A stretch of 64,000 bases of DNA. Source: Rhizobium sp. FKY42 (GTDB lineage: Bacteria; Pseudomonadota; Alphaproteobacteria; Rhizobiales; Rhizobiaceae). This document shows positions 8,917 through 19,230 of this stretch, piece after piece. The stretch lies in contig NZ_STGA01000003.1 in assembly GCF_005222835.1 (NCBI RefSeq), positions 62,001 through 126,000 of the forward strand. The letters are read 5' to 3'. A model generated the notes under the pieces. That model ran no database searches. It was not told where the DNA came from and saw nothing but the letters and a program-made list of their open reading frames with translations. Both the position numbers and the translations under genes were made by a program. Positions within the stretch are counted from its first letter, which is position 1; each line of letters starts with the position of its first letter.

Positions 8917-11900
8917 TCAGAATAATGAGCCTGGCTTCACGGTTTGTCCCGCTGTAGCTGTCTCCAGTTCCCTTTTGAACGGTGCACCCGACCATCGAGA
9001 GAAGATCAGATAGATGATCGGCGTTGTGTAAAGGGTCAGCGCCTGCGACACAATCAGGCCTCCGATGATCGTAATACCGAGCGGACGGTGAAGGTCGGCA
9101 CCCGGGCCGCTTGCGAGGATCAACGGAAGCGCGCCCATGAAGGCCGCAAGGGTTGTCATCATGATGGGGCGAAACCGCTTGAGGCAAGCTTCATGAATGG
9201 CCTCAGCTGGCGTCATGCCAAGACGGCGTTCTGCATCGAGGGCAAAATCGACCAGCATTATGCCATTCTTCTTCACGATCCCGATAAGAAGAATAATGCC
9301 GATGAATGCGACAAGAGTCAGTTCCGTACCGCTGACCCACAGTGCCAGCAGAGCGCCGAGCCCGGCAGATGGCAGCGTTGAGATAATCGTCAGAGGGTGG
9401 ACGAGGCTCTCATAGAGAATGCCCAGCACGATATAAACGGCTAGTAGCGCAGCGAAAATGAGAAGCGGCTGGTTGCTGGCGGAATCGCTGGCATTGGCGG
9501 CGTCGCCCGCAAATTCAGCATGAAGCGTATCGGGCAGATGCATATCCGCGACTGCGGCCTTGATAGCGTCGTTTGCCTGCGAGAGCGTTGTTTCAGGCCC
9601 GACATTGTAGGAGATCGTGACGGAGGGGAACTGATCCTCATGGTTCACGCCTATGGGTGCCAGTGTCCGCTCGACCTTGGCAAATGCGCTGAGAGGCACC
9701 TGAGTGCCGCCTGTCGCCGGAACATAGATTTTCAGGATATGCTCCGGGTCTTTCGCGAATTCCGGATAGGCCTCCAGGATGACGCGGTACTGGTTCCGCT
9801 CGCCATAGATCACTGTCACCTGTCTCTGCGCGAAGGCATTGTTCAGGGCCGTATCGACGGCGCTCATGCGTATGCCAAGCCGTGAAGCGGCCGTCCGATC
9901 AACCACCACATTCGCCTGTAGTCCATTGGGTTGCCGGTCGCTATTGACATCCGTCAGCAGCGATTCCTGCCTCAGCCTTGCCAAGATCCGTGGCGCCCAG
10001 GTGATAAGCTCTGCGTAATCAGCGCTCCAGAGCGTAAACTGGAATTCTGAATCTGAAGAACGGGCACCGATACGGATATCACTTGGCGAATGAAAGGAGG
10101 TATCGAGGCCGGGAATGACCGCCGTTGCCCGGCGCAGACGCTCGACAACCACATCGGTCGGATCTCGCTCCGCCCGCGGTTTCAACGAGATTTGCATTTG
10201 CCCGCGATTGGCGGTTCCGAGAAAGCCACCGCCGACACTTGCGCCTATGTTCTTGACAGCTGGATCCTTTTCGACGATCGCGAGCGCGCGCCGTTGAAGT
10301 TCGACCATGGCTGGATACGAGATGTCGCTGGCCGCTTGGCTGTTGCCCATCACGAAACCGGTATCGTCCCTTGGAATAAAACCCTTGGGAACCTTTGCGT
10401 AGAGATAGCCTGTCATCGCAATGCAGGCGGCAGTCGTGAAGATTGCGAGGAAGCGATGGTGCAACAGACCGCTGAGAGTTCTGTCGTAGAAGACGATCAT
10501 GCCATCCATGGCGCCCTCGACCAATCGGTCGAACCAGTTCGCCCGTGCCTCCAAGCCATGCGCCTTCAGCTTGTGGCCGCAGATCATCGGCGTCAATGTG
10601 AGCGAGACGATGGTCGAAACGAGGATCGTGAAGGCCAGGGTCAGGGAGAAGGTCAGGAAGAATTTTCCGACAACACCGCCCATGAAGAACAGTGGAATGA
10701 AGGCGGCCATCAGCGATACACTGATCGCAATCACGGTGAAGCCGATCTGGCTTGCGCCTTCGAGCGCCGCTTCCAGCGGCGTTATGCCCTTTTCGAGATT
10801 TGCATAGACATTCTCGATCATGACGATGGCATCATCGACCACGAAGCCGCTGGCAACGGCCAGGGCCATCAAGGATAGATTGTCTATCGAAAGGCCCGTA
10901 AGCCACATGGCGGCAAAGGCCCCGGCAAAGGACAAGGGCACCGTAATGCCCGCCGCGAATGTCGGGACCAGTCTCCGGAGAAAAACGAAAACAACGGCCA
11001 TGACGAGGCTGATAGTTGCAAAGAGCGTGAACTGCATGTCCTTCACGCTTGCATTGATAGTCGTCGTGCGGTCGTTCAAGACATCGATTTCGATACCGGC
11101 AGGGATCAACTGTTTCAACTCAGGGAACAGTGCGCGCACAGCATCGACAGTTGCCACCACATTGGCGTCCGTTGCCTTGGTGATATTCAGAAGAATGGCT
11201 GGCTTGCCGTTGAACCACGCATCGGACCGACGATTGCGCACGCCCGGTTCTACGCTGGCGATATCCGAAAGCCGGGTCGCGGTTCCATCACCAGACCGAA
11301 TGATCAGGTCTCCGTAATCTTCCGGCTTGGTGAGTTGAGCGTTGAGAGAGAGCGCATAGAATGCATTCGGTCCATCAATGGCACCCACAGGAGCGAGGGC
11401 ATTTCCATTGACGATGGCATTGCGCACGTCGTTTGCGGAAAGCCCGATGGCTGCCAGCCGGTCCGGGTCAAGCCGCACGCGGACCGCCGGTTGATCCGCG
11501 CCGCTGACATTGACGTCGCCCACACCCTCCACCTGGGAGATGCGCTGCACGACGACCGTATCCGCAGCATCGAAAATGGCACTTGCGGGAAGGGTGGATG
11601 AGGTGAGCGCCAGTGTGAGTATGGGTGCTGCGGCAGGGTTTGCCTTGCGCATCGACGGCAGGTTCGGCATGTCGCTCGGCAAATCGGCCACGGCAGCATT
11701 GATAGCCGCCTGCACATCCTGTGCGGCGCTATCGACGTTGCGGGAAATGTCGAACTGCAAGAAAATGTTCGTCGTGCCCAGCCCGCTGGTCGATGTCAGC
11801 TCCGTCAATCCGGCAATCGCACCGAGGTGCCGCTCAAGCGGTGCCGCCACGCTTGATGCCATGCTTTCCGGATCGGCTCCCGGACGGCTGGCTGACACAC

Positions 11901-12036
11901 GAATCGTGGGCAGATCCACCGCTGGCAGACTGGAAACTGGCAGAAAGCGATAGGCCACAATGCCCATTATCATCAGGCCAATCGCCAGAAGCGTGGTGCC
12001 GACTGGACGCCTGATGAAGGGGGCGGACAGGTTCAT
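8917..12036 (-). CDS. mdtC: multidrug efflux RND permease MdtC
   Basis: The 1039-residue RND pump opens with MNLSAPFIRRPVGTTLLAIG, a start characteristic of MdtC. It carries the helix-4 motif ASGFVVDDAIVMIENV and the second-half IGIVKKNGIMLVDFALDAER. In E. coli two MdtB and one MdtC form a heterotrimer that exports novobiocin, bile salts and metal-induced substrates. Its start overlaps mdtB by 4 nt and it is the last gene of the operon. No baeSR-type two-component system lies next to it, unlike in enterobacteria. Confidence 0.93.
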   Translation of the reverse strand: MNLSAPFIRRPVGTTLLAIGLMIMGIVAYRFLPVSSLPAVDLPTIRVSASRPGADPESMASSVAAPLERHLGAIAGLTELTSTSGLGTTNIFLQFDISRNVDSAAQDVQAAINAAVADLPSDMPNLPSMRKANPAAAPILTLALTSSTLPASAIFDAADTVVVQRISQVEGVGDVNVSGADQPAVRVRLDPDRLAAIGLSANDVRNAIVNGNALAPVGAIDGPNAFYALSLNAQLTKPEDYGDLIIRSGDGTATRLSDIASVEPGVRNRRSDAWFNGKPAILLNITKATDANVVATVDAVRALFPELKQLIPAGIEIDVLNDRTTTINASVKDMQFTLFATISLVMAVVFVFLRRLVPTFAAGITVPLSFAGAFAAMWLTGLSIDNLSLMALAVASGFVVDDAIVMIENVYANLEKGITPLEAALEGASQIGFTVIAISVSLMAAFIPLFFMGGVVGKFFLTFSLTLAFTILVSTIVSLTLTPMICGHKLKAHGLEARANWFDRLVEGAMDGMIVFYDRTLSGLLHHRFLAIFTTAACIAMTGYLYAKVPKGFIPRDDTGFVMGNSQAASDISYPAMVELQRRALAIVEKDPAVKNIGASVGGGFLGTANRGQMQISLKPRAERDPTDVVVERLRRATAVIPGLDTSFHSPSDIRIGARSSDSEFQFTLWSADYAELITWAPRILARLRQESLLTDVNSDRQPNGLQANVVVDRTAASRLGIRMSAVDTALNNAFAQRQVTVIYGERNQYRVILEAYPEFAKDPEHILKIYVPATGGTQVPLSAFAKVERTLAPIGVNHEDQFPSVTISYNVGPETTLSQANDAIKAAVADMHLPDTLHAEFAGDAANASDSASNQPLLIFAALLAVYIVLGILYESLVHPLTIISTLPSAGLGALLALWVSGTELTLVAFIGIILLIGIVKKNGIMLVDFALDAERRLGMTPAEAIHEACLKRFRPIMMTTLAAFMGALPLILASGPGADLHRPLGITIIGGLIVSQALTLYTTPIIYLIFSRWSGAPFKRELETATAGQTVKPGSLF

Positions 12037-15000
12037 GCCGTTTCCCCAGCGTTGCGTACTTCAGGTGTTTTGCTTGGCTGTTCCGACTTGCGGATCCGCA
12101 GTCGATCCAGCGCAAGATAGATGACTGGTGTCGTATAGAGCGTCAGCAACTGGCTGAGCAGCAGGCCGCCGATGATAGAAATGCCGAGCGGAATGCGCAG
12201 TTCCGCGCCGGAGCCTTGTGCCAGTGCAAGCGGAAGGGCGCCAAAGAGGGCCGCCAGCGTCGTCATCATGATGGGGCGAAAACGAAGGCTCGCCGCCTTG
12301 ATGATGGCTTCACGCGGAGAGAGCTCGTCCTCCCGTTCCGCACTGAGCGCAAAGTCGATCATCATGATCGCATTCTTCTTTACGATGCCCATCAAGAGAA
12401 CGATGCCGATCAGCGCGATGATCGAGAGATCCTGCCCGAATGCCATAAGCGCCAACAGCGCACCCACACCGGCCGAAGGAAGGGTTGAGAGGATCGTGAT
12501 CGGGTGGATGGCGCTCTCGTAAAGCAGGCCGAGAACGATGTAGATTGTGATGATAGCCGCCAGTATCAGCCAGGGTTCACCCGCGAGGGATCGATCGAAC
12601 TCTTCCGTATCGCCGCTGTAATGGCGCTGGATAGAGGCTGGAAGGCCAATCTCGGTTTCGGCGCTTTTGATCGCGGCCACGGCGTTTGACAAGGAAGCCC
12701 CTCGTGCCAGATCGAAGCTCAGGGTTACTGCGGGAAACTGTTCGCTGCGGCTGATGACCAGCGGAGCCGTGGTGAAGCGTACCGTGGCGATCGCGCCAAG
12801 CGGTATCATCGTGCCATTGGCGCCCGCCACATAAAGCTGATCCAGGGCGTTGGGGTTGCCCTGAAAGCGCTCTGCTGCCTCCAGAATAACGCGATACTGG
12901 TTGGCCTGACCATAAATCGTGCTGATCTGGCGCTGCCCGAAGGCGTCGTAGAGCGTATCGCTGATGGCCTGCATGGATACGCCAAGCCTAGCCGCCGTTT
13001 CCCGGTTGACCTGAATGGCGAGCCGCCCGCCGCCAAGCTCGACTTCGGAGGTGACATCAATCAGGAGCGGATCCTGCTGGAGGCGACGCGCGAGCCTTTC
13101 CGCCCAGTCTGCGACAGTCGCCGCGTTCGTGCCGGTCAGCGTGTATTGATAGGGCGCGCGGCTGGCCCGTGTACTGATTGAAATATCGCGAACGCTCTGG
13201 AAGGTCGCATGAATTCCGGGAATTCCGGCAACGCGCTCCCGCAGTCGATCAATCAGGTCGGTCGAGGATATATCCCTTTCGTCCTGTGGCTTCAGAACGA
13301 TGCGGTAGCTTGCGGTATTCAGCGTCAGGTTCGTCGCGCTCGTGCCGATGACTGCAACCACGCTTTCAACCGCGGGATCCTGTCGCAAGCGGTCGCCGAT
13401 CACCTGTTGCGTCGTCTTCATCGCGTCGAAGGAACTCGTCGGCTCCGTTTCAACGACAGCGGTTATCATGCCCGTATCCTGAACCGGCAGGAACCCCTTC
13501 GGGATGATCAGATAGAGAAAAACGGTAACGCCGAGCGTGAGCACCGTCAGGCCCAGCATCAGCCAGCCGCGATTGACTGCCCAGACAACGCTTCTATGGT
13601 AGCCTCGATTGACCCAGTCCATGAAGTGATCACTGATACCCAGAATTCCGGTGCTTCTGGCTTTCGGCGCCCGCAGAATGCGCGCGCACATCATCGGCGT
13701 GAGGGTTAGAGAAATAATGGCAGACACGACCACAGCTATGGTGAGCGTCAGCGCAAATTCCCGGAACATGCGCCCGACAATTCCTGTCATGAACAGCAGC
13801 GGAATGAAAACCGCGATCAGCGAAGCGGTCAGCGATATGATGGTGAAGCCGATTTCACCAGCACCTTTCAGTGCTGCCTTCATCGGATGTTCGCCCTCTT
13901 CGATGTGACGGGCGATGTTCTCGATCATGACAATGGCGTCGTCGACGACGAAGCCGGTTCCGATCGTCAGCGCCATCAGCGAAAGGTTGTCGAGGCTGAA
14001 CCCGGCAAACCACATGATGCCGAACGTTGCGATGAGCGATAGCGGCAGGGCGACCCCGGCAATGATGGTAGCCGTGAGAGTTCGCAGGAACAGAAAGACG
14101 ACGAGGATAACCAGCGCGATGGACAGCACCAAAGTCCACTGCACATCGTGAATGGAAGCCCGGATCGTCTCCGTTCGGTCGTTGACGATATCAAGCGCGA
14201 CGCCAGCCGGTAGTGTCGCCTTCAGCCGGGGAAGTTGTGAGCGCACATCCTCTACCGTCTGTATGACATTCGCTCCTGGTTGGCGCATGACATCGACGAT
14301 AACGGCTGCACGGCCGTTATACCATGCGCCGACACGGCTGTTCTCCAGCCCTTCCACGACATCCGCTACATCCTTCAGACGGACCGGCGCATTGTTCTTG
14401 TAGGCTATGATGGACTGTCGATAGACCTCGGGTTCGTGGATCTGGTCATTTGCAGAGAGCGTGAAAGACTGAAACGTGCCGTCCACGGCACCTTTCGCTC
14501 CCGAGACATTGGCATTGGTGATGGCTGTGCGCAGGTCCTCCAACGAAAGACCGTATGAGGCAAGCCGCGTCAGGTCTGCCTGAATGCGGATGGCTGGCCG
14601 TACCCCGCCCTCGACGCGCACATCACCCACGCCCGAGACTTCGCTCAGGCGTTGCGACATGATCGTATCGGTGAAATCGCTAAGGTCACGGATGGGATAG
14701 GTATCCGAATGCAAGGCCAGCGTGATGATCGGTGTGTCTGCCGGATTGACCTTGGCGTAGGTCGGTGGGTAGGGCAGCGTCTTGGGCAGGCTGCCGGCTG
14801 CCGCATTGATGGCAGCCTGCACATCCTGAGCCGCTCCATCGATGTCTCGATCAAGATTAAACTGCAGCGTGATCTGACTGATGCCAAAAGCGCTCGAGGA
14901 CGTCATTGCCGCCACGGACGGGATTTGCCCCAGCGGCCGCTCCAGCGGCGCGGTTACCAGGGCCGTCATGGTGTCCGGATCGGCTCCAGGCAACTGTGTC

Positions 15001-15143
15001 GTCACCCGGATCGTTGGAAAATCCACCTGGGGCAGGGGTGCGACCGGAAGCGAGAAAAATCCTAGCAGTCCACCTAGCAAAGTGGCAATTCCGAGAAGGG
15101 AGGTTGCGACGGGTCGCGAGATGAAGGGCGTGGAAATACTCAT
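12033..15143 (-). CDS. mdtB: multidrug efflux RND permease MdtB
   Basis: The 1036-residue RND pump starts MSISTPFISRPVATSLLGIA. It has the conserved helix-4 segment GTGFVVDDAIVMIENIARH and, in the second half, GIVLLMGIVKKNAIMMIDFAL. It is full length and forms the mdtABC operon with mdtA (4-nt overlap) and mdtC (4-nt overlap). It is assigned MdtB rather than MdtC by gene order (A-B-C) and by the N-terminal sequence. MdtB is the subunit thought to carry proton translocation in the heterotrimer. Confidence 0.93.
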   Translation of the reverse strand: MSISTPFISRPVATSLLGIATLLGGLLGFFSLPVAPLPQVDFPTIRVTTQLPGADPDTMTALVTAPLERPLGQIPSVAAMTSSSAFGISQITLQFNLDRDIDGAAQDVQAAINAAAGSLPKTLPYPPTYAKVNPADTPIITLALHSDTYPIRDLSDFTDTIMSQRLSEVSGVGDVRVEGGVRPAIRIQADLTRLASYGLSLEDLRTAITNANVSGAKGAVDGTFQSFTLSANDQIHEPEVYRQSIIAYKNNAPVRLKDVADVVEGLENSRVGAWYNGRAAVIVDVMRQPGANVIQTVEDVRSQLPRLKATLPAGVALDIVNDRTETIRASIHDVQWTLVLSIALVILVVFLFLRTLTATIIAGVALPLSLIATFGIMWFAGFSLDNLSLMALTIGTGFVVDDAIVMIENIARHIEEGEHPMKAALKGAGEIGFTIISLTASLIAVFIPLLFMTGIVGRMFREFALTLTIAVVVSAIISLTLTPMMCARILRAPKARSTGILGISDHFMDWVNRGYHRSVVWAVNRGWLMLGLTVLTLGVTVFLYLIIPKGFLPVQDTGMITAVVETEPTSSFDAMKTTQQVIGDRLRQDPAVESVVAVIGTSATNLTLNTASYRIVLKPQDERDISSTDLIDRLRERVAGIPGIHATFQSVRDISISTRASRAPYQYTLTGTNAATVADWAERLARRLQQDPLLIDVTSEVELGGGRLAIQVNRETAARLGVSMQAISDTLYDAFGQRQISTIYGQANQYRVILEAAERFQGNPNALDQLYVAGANGTMIPLGAIATVRFTTAPLVISRSEQFPAVTLSFDLARGASLSNAVAAIKSAETEIGLPASIQRHYSGDTEEFDRSLAGEPWLILAAIITIYIVLGLLYESAIHPITILSTLPSAGVGALLALMAFGQDLSIIALIGIVLLMGIVKKNAIMMIDFALSAEREDELSPREAIIKAASLRFRPIMMTTLAALFGALPLALAQGSGAELRIPLGISIIGGLLLSQLLTLYTTPVIYLALDRLRIRKSEQPSKTPEVRNAGETA

Positions 15144-16579
15144 CGCGATGCATCAGCCGACTTCTGGCCGTCAGCCTTCGGTGCCCCAGGATGGGCACCA
15201 TCTTTTGGAGGCACCGCGCCGCCATCGCCCGAAGGCTTTTCTGAAGGCGCTTCCGTGCCTTTGTTGGCATTTCCATTTTCGGGGTGAGGCGGAGCTGAAC
15301 CCGGTTGACCGGAATGCTCTCCTGCAGGAGGGTTGTTCTGGCCGTTGTTTCGGTTTCCGCCGCCCTTGCGACGCTGTGCGCGATTTTCATCCGAAAGCGG
15401 GACGACCATCTTGGCAGGATCCGCATCTTCAGGCGTCGAAACCTTGACCTGCGCGCCGTCCTGCAATCGCGCAAAGCCGGTTGTCACAACGCGCTCCCCC
15501 GCTTTAAGGCCATCGCTGATCACCGCGATCCGGTCATCCTGCATCTGCACCGAGACCGCCTGCATTCGGACCTTGTCGTCGCTCTCGACAACATAGGAAT
15601 AGGTGCCACCCGGCCCTCGTTGCACGGCTGCGGATGGAACGGTCAACCGGTCTTTTCGCGTTTCGACCAGAAGGCGCGCATTGACGAATGCTCCCGGCCA
15701 CAGCGAAAGATTCTCATTGGGAAAGTCCGCGCGCAGCTTGACCGTGCCTGTTGTGGCATCGACCTGATTGTCGACGACGGTCAGGCGCCCTTGTCCAAGC
15801 ACGGTTTTGCCGTCATCCGCAAATGCATCAACACTCAGAGGGGCTTTGGAGCTTGCTGCGTTTACGCGGGCCAGTTCCTGCTGCGGCACGGAAAACACGA
15901 CGGTGATCGGTCGAATTTGCGACAGTGTGACGATCCCGCTGGAATCACCACTGGAAACGATGTTGCCGACGTCGACATTGCGAATACCGGTCCGTCCGTC
16001 GATGGGTGCGCGTATGGTGGTGTAATCCAGTTGAACCTGCGCGGCCTCGATCGATGCCTGGTCTGATTGGACCTGAGCTTTGTACTGCGCCACCAGCGCC
16101 CGCTGGTTATCGACCTGTTGCTGGGTCGCCGCCGAATTTCCTGCGAGACGTTGAACGCGTTCGTATTCCACGACCGCATTGTCCAACAACGCCCCATCCT
16201 GGGCCTTCTTGGCGATAGCCTGATCGAGCTGTGCCCTGTAAAGCGCGTCATCCAGGCGGGCAATAATCTCGCCCTTCTTGATGTCCTGGCCTTCCTGAAA
16301 GCGGATCTCGGTGATGCGTCCGCTGACTTGTGCGCGCACGACGACAGAATTAGCGGGTCTTACCGTCCCCACGCCCGTGGCGTATATCGGCACATCGGCA
16401 AGTTTGGCTGGCGTTGCCACGACGGGAATGGACCGATCCCGGCCTCCTTCCCGCTCTTTCTTTTCTTTCCCAAGCCAAGACGAGGCCACCGATTTCATGT
16501 CGGGGTGCTGAACGGCGTAGGCAAGTCCTGCTCCAGCAAGCGCAAGGCCGAGCAGAACCACTTTTGTTACTGACTTCAT
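15140..16579 (-). CDS. mdtA: multidrug efflux adaptor MdtA with Pro-rich C-terminal tail
   Basis: The 479-residue membrane fusion protein has an N-terminal membrane anchor (VVLLGLALAGAGLAYAV). It has a basic linker, then lipoyl halves around VRAQVSGRITEIRFQEGQDI and RAPIDGRTGIRNVDVGNIV, a coiled-coil hairpin between them, and beta-barrel/proximal domains ending near residue 400. The last 75 or so residues are low complexity, rich in Gly, Asn, Pro and Lys, and make it longer than the E. coli protein (about 415). It couples MdtB/MdtC to an outer-membrane channel. It is the first gene of mdtABC; the promoter should lie in 16580-16748. Confidence 0.93.
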   Translation of the reverse strand: MKSVTKVVLLGLALAGAGLAYAVQHPDMKSVASSWLGKEKKEREGGRDRSIPVVATPAKLADVPIYATGVGTVRPANSVVVRAQVSGRITEIRFQEGQDIKKGEIIARLDDALYRAQLDQAIAKKAQDGALLDNAVVEYERVQRLAGNSAATQQQVDNQRALVAQYKAQVQSDQASIEAAQVQLDYTTIRAPIDGRTGIRNVDVGNIVSSGDSSGIVTLSQIRPITVVFSVPQQELARVNAASSKAPLSVDAFADDGKTVLGQGRLTVVDNQVDATTGTVKLRADFPNENLSLWPGAFVNARLLVETRKDRLTVPSAAVQRGPGGTYSYVVESDDKVRMQAVSVQMQDDRIAVISDGLKAGERVVTTGFARLQDGAQVKVSTPEDADPAKMVVPLSDENRAQRRKGGGNRNNGQNNPPAGEHSGQPGSAPPHPENGNANKGTEAPSEKPSGDGGAVPPKDGAHPGAPKADGQKSADASR

Positions 16580-16748
16580 CGATCAACCGTTCATGTCGTG
16601 TTGGCATAGTCTGCAGCATCCGAAGGTTCGAAAACCGCTCGAAGCTGTCTGACATCATCGTGATAACCCAATCACAACTTCGAGAAAATGCCACTTACAA
16701 GAACGTAATGAACCGACTTTTTCAGGTCCGTCTCTGCATCCCCAAAGA

Positions 16749-17012
16749 TCAATCCAAAAGTTTGGCCTCCAGCGATGCCCGAATGAATGCCTCTCGTGCA
16801 AGATCCTGCGCCATTTGACGGTTGACTGCTGCCAGGCAGCTGGTTCGTGCACTTCGGTAATGACGCCCGCGCCGTGGCGGCCAACGAAACATCAGTTTCT
16901 CCAAAGCTTCTGCCGGGCCATGAACCGCTTCCGGAGATCCATCGTTAAGACGGACCCAAACTGGCGTCAGCCATCGCGGAGCGTTACGACCGTCTACCAC
17001 TTCATTCGTCAT
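16749..17012 (-). CDS. DUF982 domain protein
   Basis: The 87-residue product carries the whole DUF982 domain: WVRLNDGSPEAVHGPAEALEKL, FRWPPRRGRHYRSARTSCLAA and a helical end AREAFIRASLEAK (cited as separate blocks). The family is common and often multi-copy in Rhizobiales; its function is unknown. I choose the ATG at 17012 because AGGGAGAT sits 8 nt upstream; a longer frame starts at 17057 without such a site. It stands alone between mdtA and the decayed chemoreceptor. Confidence 0.8.
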   Translation of the reverse strand: MTNEVVDGRNAPRWLTPVWVRLNDGSPEAVHGPAEALEKLMFRWPPRRGRHYRSARTSCLAAVNRQMAQDLAREAFIRASLEAKLLD

Positions 17013-17057
17013 CAAGCCTATCTCCCTGTCGCTCAGAGAAACGCCGAATGTAAACAA

Positions 17058-17337
17058 TGGGTTCCAGCCGGTTATGCATCTAGCCTGCTGTCCCGGCGAT
17101 AGTTACCATACGCTTAATGTCGAGAACTGACCAATCAAGGCTGTTTCACAAATCCGGCACGGTGCAGCCGCTTATGCGCTGGCTTGTCTGGAGTGCGCGT
17201 CTTTCATCTAAGTTTATCTCACATTAAGTTTATCACTATTAGTCTTTATAGTATTAGAGATGTCTATCTGTGCCCGCCCGCGTCATGATGTCGTGGAAAG
17301 AGTGTCCCTGCATCTATGCATCCTACTCGAGGCATTC
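17058..17337. other. intergenic region upstream of the decayed chemoreceptor
   Basis: No gene seen. The second half is AT-rich and contains two direct copies of TAAGTTTATC at 17209-17218 and 17225-17234, followed by TATAGTATTAG. This looks like the old promoter area of the chemoreceptor gene. Confidence 0.4.
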
Positions 17338-17909
17338 ATGTTCGCCTTCTTTTCCCGTTCCATCGCAGCGAAGCTCCTGTTCGTCACTGGAATATCGATC
17401 GGCCTTGTTCTCATCCTCGCCAATCTCGCTCTGATCTCGCAGACAGGAGACCGCGTGCAGGCATCGACGATGGAGCAATCCAATGCCGAAGCGATAGCGC
17501 ATGAAGGAAAATCGCTCGAAAGATCGCTCAGCAGGTGATGCAGATCAACGGGCCGATCCGTCAAATCTCCGTTTCGGCCAGTAAGCAAGCGTCTGGCCTC
17601 AAGGAGGTCAATATGGCGGTCAATCAGATGGATCAGGTAACTCAGCAAAACGCTGCCATGGTCGAAGAAACAACTGCAGCCAGTATGGCCTTGCTCGGTG
17701 AGTCCAATACCCTCAAAAATCTGGTTGCCCGTTTTCGGGTTGCGGGAGTCAAGTCCGCCGCTCTGAGAGCAACGGGTGAAACAATGCGCGCTGCCACGAA
17801 CACCCGCAAGACGGGCACCCTGCCGGTGCGCCAGCCAATGGTGCGTAAGGCTGCAGTCGCTGGAACTCAGTCTTTGACGGTCGCCTCTGAAAATTGGAGC
17901 AAATTCTAA
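17338..17909 (+). pseudogene. methyl-accepting chemotaxis protein, internally deleted and frameshifted
   Basis: The first frame, from ATG 17338 (GAGG upstream), encodes the N-terminal membrane helix of a chemoreceptor (FSRSIAAKLLFVTGISIGLV, LANLALISQTGDRVQ) and stops at 17536-17538. A second frame, open from about 17505, encodes the end of a signalling domain: KIAQQVMQINGPIRQISVSAS, VNQMDQVTQQNAAMVEETTA and a C-terminal linker. An intact receptor has about 600 residues; here fewer than 190 codons remain. The junction near 17500-17520 therefore marks a deletion of most of the periplasmic, HAMP and signalling parts, and it also shifts the frame. The product cannot signal. Confidence 0.88.
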
Positions 17910-18142
17910 ATCCGGACAACCTTTGACGAACGTTTATGATTTTCGCCGGGTCGCAGGTAGAATTGCGATCCGGCTTTCAATACTTGCGTGTACTGAACCA
18001 GTGTAATGAAGCCAGCGTCGATGCCCAATCGTTGAGGTGGATGAATTGTCGTCCGTTTCAAGGAACCATTCCTGTCTTCGGTGATTGATGCTGCAATAGC
18101 CTGCGGTATGTACCAAATGATTGAGAAGGTAGTGAAAACGTC
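17910..18142. other. intergenic region between two pseudogenes
   Basis: About 230 bases where I see no gene, RNA or strong hairpin. Confidence 0.4.
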
Positions 18143-19193
18143 GTGAGCAAATCCTTCTCCGTGACTTCGGCAGAAATGCTGGCGAAGATGAATGATGAGC
18201 TTCAGGCTGCGGATTCCAGATTGATCGGGAATGCGGCCTTGCTGGCAGCCGTGCTAAATTGGCTGCGGTGACTGCATCAAGATCCTGGATCTCGAGGGAC
18301 GTCTTCAATTCATGAGTGATGGCGGCAAGCGGGCGATGGAGGTCGAGGACTTTGGAGCCTTCCAAGGCTGCCCTTGGCCGGATTTCTGGGCTGGAGACGG
18401 TAACGTCGCCGCACGTCAGGCTGTTGAAACGGTTGCATCCGGGCAGCCGGCACAATTCTTCGGTGACGCAAAGACCGCGAAAGGAACGCCCAAGTTCTGG
18501 GAAGTCCAGGTCATTCCGGTGTTTGGTGAGGATGGATATCCCACCCATCTCCTATCCATCTCAAAAGATATCACTGAAGTTACCGACGCTTTGCGCCGCA
18601 ACGAATTGCTCGCCCAGGAACTTCAGCATCGCATCAAGAATACACTCGCCATGGTCGCAGCAGTGGCCTCGTAGACCTTGAAAGGCGAGGATATCAGCGA
18701 CCGCAGGATGGCGTTCCTGACGAGGATTCAGGCTTTATCGAAAGCCAATGAAATCATAACCGCGAAAACATGGCAGAATGCGCCGATGCGGGCCGTGATC
18801 GAGAAGGCTCTGGAACCGCATCTGCCAAGGCCGGAGCGATGCTCCATTCAGGGTGACGACCTTGATCTGACGGCCAAGCAGGCGCTCTCACTTGCTTTGT
18901 CTGTGCATGAACTGGCTACAAATGCCACCAAGTACGGTGCTTTGTCCGGCGAAGAAGGTACGGTGGATATCGAATGGCGCATCGATGACCATCGCATTCC
19001 CAGCGAACGGTTGCTGTTCGAGTGGCGCGAAAGTGGTGGTCCGCCGGTTACCGAACCCAGTTCACGTGGCTTCGGATCCAAGCTTGTCATGCGCGCTCTC
19101 GCATCGGATTTCCAAGGCAAAGTTACGCTTGATTATCTGCCCACGGGTGTGGTTTGCAGAATGGTCGCGCCGGCGCCAACTGTCGCCTTATGA
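18143..19193 (+). pseudogene. HWE-family histidine kinase, frameshift plus nonsense codon
   Basis: Three pieces of one kinase lie in order. From GTG 18143 the first 42 codons (KSFSVTSAEMLAKMNDELQ...) end at TGA 18269-18271. The PAS domain continues in another frame with DCIKILDLEGRLQFMSDGG and runs to the H-box ELQHRIKNTLAMVAAVAS. It ends there at an in-frame TAG (18672-18674), where intact relatives read SQTLKG, so a CAG to TAG change is the simplest cause. The third piece, in frame after the stop, holds the HWE ATPase domain: HELATNATKYGALS and RGFGSKLVMRAL. The gene is therefore broken at least twice. Confidence 0.88.
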
Positions 19194-19230
19194 TGCTTGC
19201 CAAGGGTGCAGGGTCCATGATTGCTGCGTC

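Noticed and set aside
10090-10878. 262-codon open frame antisense to mdtC
   Set aside because: It lies wholly inside a conserved RND gene and shows no signal of its own.
16655-16884. short minus-strand frames overlapping the DUF982 gene
   Set aside because: They are in other frames than the complete DUF982 domain and have no support.
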